From: Bifidobacteriaceae bacterium
GTDB lineage: Bacteria; Actinomycetota; Actinomycetes; Actinomycetales; WQXJ01
Assembly: GCA_031261885.1 (NCBI GenBank)
Contig: JAISIU010000061.1
Location: 1 to 7,690 of the forward strand
Length of the DNA: 7,690 nt
Reading direction: 5' to 3'
In this document: piece after piece, positions 1 to 6,279 of the stretch
Numbering within the stretch: the first letter of the stretch is position 1
Layout: each line of letters begins with the position of its first letter
Made by a program: the position numbers and the translations under genes
Notes under the pieces: generated by a model
What the model saw: only the letters and a program-made list of their open reading frames with translations
Database searches by the model: none
What the model was told of the DNA's origin: nothing

Positions 1-65
1 CCCACCCACCCCGCGGGCCCCGGCGTCACCTCGCGTTTGCTCCTCACATCGGAAGGACGGTGCCG
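1..65 (+). other. End of intergenic region / leader upstream of gltB
   Basis: A C-rich stretch without a coding region I can support. It contains the 8-base palindrome CCCGCGGG at 10-17, and the ribosome binding site of gltB lies at its end. No -35/-10 pair is recognisable, so the promoter of the gltBD operon is probably upstream of the window or not of a readable type. No convincing nitrogen-regulator operator (GlnR- or AmtR-like) is seen in these 65 bases. Confidence 0.5.
51..57 (+). promoter_or_regulatory. Ribosome binding site of gltB (decides the start codon)
   Basis: GGAAGGA at 51-57 is a good Shine-Dalgarno match. Two in-frame starts follow: GTG at 60, only 2 bases downstream, and ATG at 66, 8 bases downstream. 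Only the ATG has normal spacing, so the start at 66 is preferred. The choice changes the protein by two residues. Confidence 0.75.
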
Positions 66-3000
66 ATGCCCGCGCCATTGCCACGGCCGTCATCATCATC
101 CACAGCCTCAGGCGGCCTCCAAGCGCCCCGTGCCCAGGGCCTCTACGATCCCGCGTTCGAACACGACGCCTGCGGCGTCGCCTTCGTCGCCACGCTGCGC
201 GGCGAACCGGGCCGCGACATCATCGACCAGGCCTTCACCGTGCTGCGCAACCTCGACCACCGCGGCGCGGTTGGCGCGGAACCGAACACGGGCGACGGCG
301 CCGGCATCCTCACCCAGATGCCGGACGCGCTCATGCGCGGGCTCATGCGCGAGGACATCGGCCTGGAACTGCCGGCCCGCGGCCACTACGCCGTCGGCGC
401 CGCCTTCCTGCCCCAGGACCAGGCCGCGGCGCTGAAGGCCGTGGCCGTCATCGAGGGCATCGTCAAGGAAGAGGGCCTCGAAGTCCTCGGCTGGCGCGAC
501 GTGCCGACCGTGCCGGACCCGGTCGGGCCCACGGCCCGGGCCTCCATGCCGGCCTTCAAACAGCTGGCCGTCGCCGCCCCCGGCGCGGCCCTCGGCGGGA
601 TCGACCTGGACCGCAAGTGCTACCGCGTCGTCAAGCGCGCCGGCCACGAGGCGGGCGTCTACTTCGCCTCGCTCTCGGCCCGCACCATCGTCTACAAGGG
701 CATGCTGACCACATCCCAGCTCGTGCCGTTCTTCCCGGACCTCCAGGACCAGCGGTACGCCTCGGAGATCGCGCTGGTCCACTCACGCTTCTCGACCAAC
801 ACGTTCCCGTCCTGGCAGCTGGCCCAGCCGTTCAGCGTCATGGCGCACAACGGCGAGATCAACACCGTCATGGGCAACCGCAACTGGATCAAGGCCCGCC
901 AGGGCCAGATGGTCTCCCAGGAGCTCGGCGACATCGCGCCCCTGACCCCGATCTGCGCGCCCGGCGAATCCGACTCGGCGAGCTTCAACTCGGTGCTGGA
1001 ACTGCTGAGCCTGGCCGGCCGGTCCATGCCGCACGCCGTCCTCATGATGGTGCCGGAGGCGTGGGAGAACAACCACGAGATGGACGCCTCCGTCCGCGAC
1101 TTCTACGAGTACCACTCGTGCGTGGCCGAGGCCTGGGACGGCCCCGCCTGCATCGCGTTCACGGACGGCCGCTACGTCGGCGCCACGCTGGACCGCAACG
1201 GGCTGCGCCCCGGCCGCTACTGGGTCACCAAGGACGGGCTCGTGGTCCTGGCCTCCGAATCCGGGGTCCTGGACCTGGCGCCCGAGACCGTGGTCCGCAA
1301 GGGCCGGCTCGAACCGGGCCGCATCTTCCTCGTGGACACCGAGGCGGGCCGGATCGTCGAGAACTCCGAGGTGAAGCAGCGCCTGGCGCAGGCCGCGCCG
1401 TACGGGCAGTGGCTCGGGGACAAGTCGGTGCGGCTCTCCGAACTGCCGCCGCGCGAACACATCCAGCACTCCCAGGCCTCGGTGGAACGCCGCCAGCAGA
1501 CCTTCGGCTACACCACCGAAGAGCTGAAGATGATCCTCACGCCCATGGCCCAGAAGGGCGCCGAGCCCACGGGCGCGATGGGCAACGACACCCCGCTGGC
1601 CGTGCTCTCGAACCGGCCGCGTCAACTGTTCGACTACTTCAACCAGCTGTTCGCCCAGGTGACGAACCCGCCGCTCGACGCGATCCGCGAAGAGCTCGTG
1701 ACCAGCCTGGAGGCCGTGATCGGCCCCATGCCGAACCTGCTGGCCACGGACCCGGACCACGCCCGCAAACTGTTCCTCCAGTTCCCCGTCATCGACAACG
1801 ACGACCTCGCGAAGATCGTCCGCATCGACCGCTACGGCGCCGAATCCGGCGGCTTCAGCTCCACCGTGATCCGCGGCGTCTACGCCGTGGCCGGCGGCGG
1901 GGCCGCGCTGGAGGCCCGGCTGCGCGAGATCTTCGAACAAGTGGACGCCGCCGTCCAGGCCGGCGTCTCCTTCATCGTCCTCTCGGACCGCGAGTCGAAC
2001 GCCGAACTGGCCCCGATCCCGTCGCTGCTGCTGACCTCGGCCGTGCACCACCACCTGCTGCGCAACCAGACGCGCACCAAGATCGGGCTCGTCATCGAGG
2101 CCGGCGACGTCCGCGAGACCCACCACGTCGCGCTGCTGATCGGCTACGGCGCGGCCGCCGTCAACCCGTACCTCGCAATGGAATCGGTGGAACGGCTCGC
2201 CCGGGCCGGCGCGCTCGGAAACGTGACCCCCGACCAGGCCGTCGCGAACCTCATCAAGGCGCTCGGCAAGGGCGTCCTGAAGATCATGAGCAAGATGGGC
2301 ATCTCCACCGTCGGCTCCTACCGCGGCGCCCAGGTGTTCGAGGCCGTCGGCCTGTCCCAGGAGCTCGTGGACCGCTACTTCACGGGCACGCCGTCCCGGA
2401 TCGGCGGCATCGGCCTCGACGAACTGGCCGAGGAAGTGGCCCGGCGGCACGCCGTCGCCTACCCGCCGAGCGGCATCGCCCCCGCCCACCGCGTGCTCGA
2501 CGTCGGTGGCCAGTACAAGTGGCGCCGCGAGGGCGAGGACCACCTGCTGGACCCGGACGCCATCTTCCTGCTGCAGAACGCCTGCTGGCGCGAGGACCCC
2601 GAACTGTACAAGCGATACGCGGCCCGCGTCGACGACCAGTCGGAACGGCTCATGACGCTGCGCGGCCTGTTCCGCATGAAGGACCAGGCCCGCCACCCGA
2701 TCCCGCTCGACCAGGTCGAGCCCGCCGAGGCCATCATGCGGCGGTTCACCACCGGCGCCATGAGCTTCGGCTCCATCTCCGCCGAGGCCCACGAGACCCT
2801 GGCCCGCGCGCTGAACTCGATCGGCGCGAAGTCGAACACAGGCGAGGGCGGCGAGGCCACGGAGCGCCTCCACGACCCCGAGCGCCGCTCCGCGATCAAA
2901 CAGGTCGCCTCCGGCCGGTTCGGCGTCACGGCCGAATACCTGACCAACGCCGACGACATCCAGATCAAAATGGCCCAGGGCGCCAAGCCCGGCGAGGGCG

Positions 3001-4706
3001 GGCAACTGCCCGGCCCGAAGGTCTACCCGTGGGTCGCGGAAGTGCGGCACTCGACACCCGGCGTCGCGCTGATCTCCCCGCCGCCGCACCACGACATCTA
3101 CTCGATCGAGGACCTCAAGCAGCTGATCCACGACCTGAAGAACGCGAACCCCGAGGCCCGCATCCACGTCAAGCTCGTCTCCGAGGTCGGCGTCGGCACG
3201 GTCGCGGCCGGCGTCTCCAAGGCCCACGCCGACGTCGTACTGATCTCCGGCGCGGACGGCGGCACGGGCGCCAGCCCGCTCAGCTCGATGAAACACGCGG
3301 GCGCGCCCTGGGAGCTCGGCCTCGCCGAAACCCAGCAGACGCTCCTGCTGAACAACCTGCGCGACCGCATCGTGGTCCAAGTGGACGGCCAGCTCAAGAC
3401 CGGCCGCGACGTCATGATCGCGGCCCTGCTCGGCGCCGAGGAATACGGCTTCGCGACCATGCCGCTCGTCTCGATCGGCTGCGTCATGATGCGCAAGTGC
3501 AACCTCGACACCTGCCCCGTCGGCATCGCCACGCAGAACCCGGACCTCAGGGCCCGGTTCAAGGGCAAGCCGGAATACGTCGTGACCTACTTCCGGTTCG
3601 TCGCCGAACAGGTGCGCGGCTACCTCGCGGAACTCGGTTTCAAGACCCTCCACGACGCCATTGGGCACGTCGAGGTCATCGAACCGGCCCGCGCGGTCAC
3701 GCACTGGAAGGCCAAGGGACTGGACCTGAGCCCGATCCTGCACAAGCCCGAGGTGCCGGCCGGCGCCTCGCTGTGCCACTCCACGGCCCAGGACCACGGC
3801 CTCGACCAGGCGCTCGACAACGAGCTCATCAAGCTCGCGGCGCCCGCCCTGGAGCGCGGCGAGAAGGTCGCCATCGACCACGAGATCCACAACGTCAACC
3901 GCACGGTTGGCACCATGCTGGGCCACGAGCTCGTGAAACGCTACGGCGGCCAGGGCCTGGAACCCGGCACCATCGACATCACGCTGCACGGCTCCGCCGG
4001 GCAAAGCTTCGGCGCGTTCCTGCCGCGCGGCATCACGCTGCGGCTGATCGGCGACTCGAACGACTACCTCGGCAAGGGCCTGTCCGGCGGCGTCATCGCG
4101 ATCCGGCCGCACCCGGACGCGGCGTTCACGGCCCAGGACAACGTCATCGCCGGCAACGTCATCGGCTACGGCGCCACCTCCGGCAAGATCTTCCTGTCCG
4201 GCAAGGTCGGCGAACGGTTCGGGGTGCGCAACTCCGGCGCGTCGCTCGTCGTCGAGGGCACCGGCGACCACGCCTGCGAATACATGACGGGTGGCGTCGC
4301 GGTGATCCTCGGGCGCACGGGCCGCAACCTCGGCGCCGGCATGTCCGGCGGCCGGGCCTTCGTCGTGGACCTGAACCCGGCCCGCGTCACGGCGGGTTCG
4401 CTCGAATCGGGCGCCCTCATGACCGAGACGCTCGACGTGCTCGACGCCGAGGGCTTCGAAGAGGACGTGAAACTCTTCACGGACCTCTTGGCGGAGCACA
4501 CCGAGGCGACGGGCTCCCGCGTGGGCGCCGACCTCATGGCCCAGCTGCGGGCGGACCGGGCCGGCACGCTTAGGCGCGTCACGCGGATCATCCCGCGCGA
4601 CTTCGCCCGCATGAACGAACAACTGGCCCACGCCGACGCCGAAGGGCTCGACTATCACGACCCGCAAGTGTGGGATTCGATCATGGAGGAGGTGTCCCGT
4701 GGCTGA
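66..4706 (+). CDS. gltB: Glutamate synthase (GOGAT), large/alpha subunit
   Basis: Makes glutamate from glutamine and 2-oxoglutarate in the cytoplasm, taking electrons from the GltD subunit. The protein is 1546 residues from ATG 66, within the usual bacterial range of about 1500-1550. A 35-residue Ser/Pro-rich leader precedes C36 in the motif HDACGVAF; in this family the leader is cleaved so that this Cys becomes the N-terminal nucleophile of the class II glutamine amidotransferase domain (about 36-430). That domain also shows HSRFSTNTFPSW from H239, AHNGEINTV from A260 and GESDSASFN around 300. A central linking domain follows (about 480-770). The FMN/synthase domain (about 840-1210) has MSFGSIS at 899-905, a GADGGTGASPL segment around 1062-1072, and the 3Fe-4S cysteines C1139, C1145 and C1150 with the expected C-x5-C-x4-C spacing. 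The C-terminal GXGXG beta-helix domain starts near 1255 and includes HGSAGQSFGAF from 1308. The frame is intact and no key residue is missing. The stop codon lies within the start of gltD, indicating one operon. Confidence 0.98.
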   Translation: MPAPLPRPSSSSTASGGLQAPRAQGLYDPAFEHDACGVAFVATLRGEPGRDIIDQAFTVLRNLDHRGAVGAEPNTGDGAGILTQMPDALMRGLMREDIGLELPARGHYAVGAAFLPQDQAAALKAVAVIEGIVKEEGLEVLGWRDVPTVPDPVGPTARASMPAFKQLAVAAPGAALGGIDLDRKCYRVVKRAGHEAGVYFASLSARTIVYKGMLTTSQLVPFFPDLQDQRYASEIALVHSRFSTNTFPSWQLAQPFSVMAHNGEINTVMGNRNWIKARQGQMVSQELGDIAPLTPICAPGESDSASFNSVLELLSLAGRSMPHAVLMMVPEAWENNHEMDASVRDFYEYHSCVAEAWDGPACIAFTDGRYVGATLDRNGLRPGRYWVTKDGLVVLASESGVLDLAPETVVRKGRLEPGRIFLVDTEAGRIVENSEVKQRLAQAAPYGQWLGDKSVRLSELPPREHIQHSQASVERRQQTFGYTTEELKMILTPMAQKGAEPTGAMGNDTPLAVLSNRPRQLFDYFNQLFAQVTNPPLDAIREELVTSLEAVIGPMPNLLATDPDHARKLFLQFPVIDNDDLAKIVRIDRYGAESGGFSSTVIRGVYAVAGGGAALEARLREIFEQVDAAVQAGVSFIVLSDRESNAELAPIPSLLLTSAVHHHLLRNQTRTKIGLVIEAGDVRETHHVALLIGYGAAAVNPYLAMESVERLARAGALGNVTPDQAVANLIKALGKGVLKIMSKMGISTVGSYRGAQVFEAVGLSQELVDRYFTGTPSRIGGIGLDELAEEVARRHAVAYPPSGIAPAHRVLDVGGQYKWRREGEDHLLDPDAIFLLQNACWREDPELYKRYAARVDDQSERLMTLRGLFRMKDQARHPIPLDQVEPAEAIMRRFTTGAMSFGSISAEAHETLARALNSIGAKSNTGEGGEATERLHDPERRSAIKQVASGRFGVTAEYLTNADDIQIKMAQGAKPGEGGQLPGPKVYPWVAEVRHSTPGVALISPPPHHDIYSIEDLKQLIHDLKNANPEARIHVKLVSEVGVGTVAAGVSKAHADVVLISGADGGTGASPLSSMKHAGAPWELGLAETQQTLLLNNLRDRIVVQVDGQLKTGRDVMIAALLGAEEYGFATMPLVSIGCVMMRKCNLDTCPVGIATQNPDLRARFKGKPEYVVTYFRFVAEQVRGYLAELGFKTLHDAIGHVEVIEPARAVTHWKAKGLDLSPILHKPEVPAGASLCHSTAQDHGLDQALDNELIKLAAPALERGEKVAIDHEIHNVNRTVGTMLGHELVKRYGGQGLEPGTIDITLHGSAGQSFGAFLPRGITLRLIGDSNDYLGKGLSGGVIAIRPHPDAAFTAQDNVIAGNVIGYGATSGKIFLSGKVGERFGVRNSGASLVVEGTGDHACEYMTGGVAVILGRTGRNLGAGMSGGRAFVVDLNPARVTAGSLESGALMTETLDVLDAEGFEEDVKLFTDLLAEHTEATGSRVGADLMAQLRADRAGTLRRVTRIIPRDFARMNEQLAHADAEGLDYHDPQVWDSIMEEVSRG
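4685..4692 (+). promoter_or_regulatory. Strong ribosome binding site of gltD inside the gltB end
   Basis: GGAGGAGG at 4685-4692 lies within the last codons of gltB, 6 bases before the GTG at 4699. This near-ideal site fixes the gltD start. With the 8-base gene overlap it suggests translational coupling of the two subunits, which assemble together. Confidence 0.9.
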
Positions 4707-6171
4707 CCCGAAGGGCTTCCTCAAGGTCCGCGAACGCGAACTGCCGCTCGACCGCCCGGTCTCGCTCAGGCTCTTGGACTTCGCCGACGTCCACGCCCAG
4801 CTGGAACCCGACCAGGTGATGCTGGAACGGCAATCGAGCCGCTGCATGGATTGCGGCGTGCCGTTCTGCCACCGCACGTGCCCGCTCGGCAACCTGTGCC
4901 CCGAGTTCAACGACCTCGCCTGGCGCGGGCACTGGGCCGAGGCGGCCGAACGCCTCCACGCCACGAACAACTTCCCGGAGTTCACGGGCCGCGTCTGCCC
5001 GGCGCTGTGCGAATCGGGATGCGTGCTCGGCATCAACCAGCCGCCCGTCACGATCAAGAACATCGAGGTGTCGATCATCGACCGGGCCTTCAAGGAGGGC
5101 TGGGTCTCGCCGCAGATCCCGGCCCGCCTCACGGGCTCCACGGTCGCGGTGGTCGGCTCCGGCCCCTCCGGCCTGGCGGCCGCCCAACAGTTGACCCGCG
5201 CCGGCCACACCGTGGCCGTCTACGAGCGGGCCGACGCCCCGGGCGGGCTGCTGCGCTACGGCATCCCGGACTTCAAGCTGGAGAAGCGGCACATCGACCG
5301 CCGCGTCGCCCAGATGGAGGCCGAGGGCACCAGGTTCCGCTGTGGCGCCCGCGTCGGCACGGACGTCACGTGGGACGACCTCGCGCGGCGCTACGACGCC
5401 GTCGTCATCGCGACGGGTTCGACGACGCCGCGCGACCTCGACCTGCCGGGCCGCGAGCTCGACGGGATCTCGTTCGCGAAGCCGTACCTGGAGCAGTCCA
5501 ACCTGGCGGCAGCCGGGCGGCCCGTGAAAGACCAGCTGACGGCCAAGGGCAAGCACGTCGTCGTCATCGGCGGCGGCGACACGGGTTCCGACTGCGTCGG
5601 CACGGCGCTGAGGCAGGGCGCCGAATCGGTCACGTCGCTGGAGATCATGCCGCAGCCGCCGGCCGAGCGGCCCGACTCGCAGCCGTGGCCCACCTACCCG
5701 GCGATCTTCCGCACGTCCACCTCCCACGAGGAGGGCGGCACGCGCGAATACCTCGTGACGAGCGAGCAGTTCCTCGGCAACGGCGGCCACGTGCACGCCC
5801 TGCGCGTCGCCACGGCCGAACGTGACGCCAACGGCCGGTTCCAGGCCGTGGCAGGCACCGAGCGGGACATCCCCGCGGACCTCGTGCTCATCGCGATGGG
5901 GTTCGTGGGCCCGGAGTCTAAGGAAGCGGTGGCACAGCTTGGCCTCGAGCTGACGCCGCGCGGCACGTACGTGCGCGACGACCACTTCCAGACGAGCGTG
6001 CCGGGCGTGTTCGTGGCGGGCGACTCGGGCCGCGGCCAGAGCCTCGTCGTGTGGGCCATCGCGGAGGGGCGGTCCTGCGCCGCCGCCGTGGACGCCTACC
6101 TGCAGGGCGGCCACACCGCGCTGCCGGCCCCGATCACCCCGTCCGAGCGTCCCATCGCGCTGCCCCGCTGA
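4699..6171 (+). CDS. gltD: Glutamate synthase, small/beta subunit (NAD(P)H-dependent)
   Basis: Iron-sulfur flavoprotein that oxidises NAD(P)H at FAD and passes electrons through 4Fe-4S clusters to GltB. It has 490 residues, the usual length. The N-terminal ferredoxin-like domain has C49, C52, C57 and C61 (RCMDCGVPFC then CPLGN) and C100, C104 and C108 (CPALCESGC), the cluster ligand pattern of this family. The first dinucleotide-binding fold, VVGSGPSGLAAA with glycines 153/155/158, binds FAD, followed by the family motif PGGLLRYGIPDFKLEK from P181. The second, VIGGGDTGSDC with glycines 291/293/296, binds NAD(P)H. The C-terminal FAD motif VFVAGDSGRGQSLVVWAI begins at V437. GTG start chosen from its ribosome binding site; it overlaps gltB by 8 bases. 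One oddity is C67 in CPLGNLCPEF, where family members I remember usually have Ile. Whether NADPH or NADH is preferred cannot be told here. The fold is shared by other FAD/NADPH electron-transfer subunits, but the adjacent gltB settles the assignment. Confidence 0.97.
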   Translation: MADPKGFLKVRERELPLDRPVSLRLLDFADVHAQLEPDQVMLERQSSRCMDCGVPFCHRTCPLGNLCPEFNDLAWRGHWAEAAERLHATNNFPEFTGRVCPALCESGCVLGINQPPVTIKNIEVSIIDRAFKEGWVSPQIPARLTGSTVAVVGSGPSGLAAAQQLTRAGHTVAVYERADAPGGLLRYGIPDFKLEKRHIDRRVAQMEAEGTRFRCGARVGTDVTWDDLARRYDAVVIATGSTTPRDLDLPGRELDGISFAKPYLEQSNLAAAGRPVKDQLTAKGKHVVVIGGGDTGSDCVGTALRQGAESVTSLEIMPQPPAERPDSQPWPTYPAIFRTSTSHEEGGTREYLVTSEQFLGNGGHVHALRVATAERDANGRFQAVAGTERDIPADLVLIAMGFVGPESKEAVAQLGLELTPRGTYVRDDHFQTSVPGVFVAGDSGRGQSLVVWAIAEGRSCAAAVDAYLQGGHTALPAPITPSERPIALPR

Positions 6172-6212
6172 CGCGGTCACATCCACTACTCATTCAACCG
6201 AACGAACCAACC

Positions 6213-6258
6213 GGCAAGGGCGGCGCCGGCGCCATACGGCAGCGGCCCGCCCTTGGCC
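6213..6258 (+). promoter_or_regulatory. Long stem-loop in the pyk leader (attenuator, regulatory hairpin or U-less terminator)
   Basis: Pairing read by eye: CAAGGGCGG (6215-6223) with CCGCCCTTG (6247-6255), nine perfect pairs. After a bulged C6224, GCCG (6225-6228) pairs with CGGC (6243-6246). After a 2x2 internal loop, GCC (6231-6233) pairs with GGC (6238-6240), leaving the tetraloop ATAC. Outside, GG (6213-6214) can add two pairs with CC (6257-6258) past a bulged G6256, giving about 18 pairs in 46 bases. No T-tract follows, so it is not a classic intrinsic terminator, although actinobacterial terminators often lack one. It ends only 21 bases before the pyk ATG, which leaves no room for a promoter after it. 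It therefore probably lies within the transcribed pyk leader. Confidence 0.6.
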
Positions 6259-6262
6259 AGAC

Positions 6263-6269
6263 AAGGGAG
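6263..6269 (+). promoter_or_regulatory. Ribosome binding site of pyk
   Basis: AAGGGAG at 6263-6269 contains GGAG, 10 bases before the ATG at 6280. The overlapping CAAGGG (6262-6267) is complementary to CCCTTG at 6250-6255, so this site could be masked by a local 6-bp hairpin with a 6-base loop. Confidence 0.75.
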
Positions 6270-6279
6270 AACAAGCTTC

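Larger units (their letters stand above)
6172..6279 (+). other. gltD-pyk intergenic region / pyk leader
   Basis: A 108-base gap. Its first 40 bases are comparatively A-rich and contain loose repeats of AACC/GAAC (about 6196-6212) but no clear stem. From 6213 there is a long inverted repeat, then the pyk ribosome binding site. I find no confident -35/-10 pair. Whether pyk is read through from gltBD or has its own promoter in the first 40 bases or inside gltD is open. Confidence 0.6.

Noticed and set aside
25..40. GlnR-like operator half-site (GTCAC, six bases, TTTGC) upstream of gltB
   Set aside because: Only the first half fits the GTnAC-n6-GnAAC pattern; the second half does not, and no second copy is present.
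60..62. GTG as the gltB start
   Set aside because: It is in frame but only 2 bases from the Shine-Dalgarno sequence; ATG at 66 has proper spacing. It cannot be fully excluded.
617..4573. Open reading frame of 1318 codons on the + strand in another frame of gltB
   Set aside because: The translation is dominated by Arg, Pro, Gly and Ala and resembles no protein; it is a frame shadow of gltB.
783..5210. Open reading frame of 1475 codons on the - strand opposite gltB
   Set aside because: Its translation is low-complexity, rich in Asp, Gly, Val, Arg and Ala, with no recognisable domain. It lies opposite a gene of certain identity, and in very GC-rich DNA stop codons are rare in this antisense frame, so a long shadow is expected.
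6172..6212. Promoter for pyk in the AT-richer part of the gap
   Set aside because: No -35/-10 pair with acceptable spacing could be found by eye; the AACC/GAAC repeats are too loose to call.
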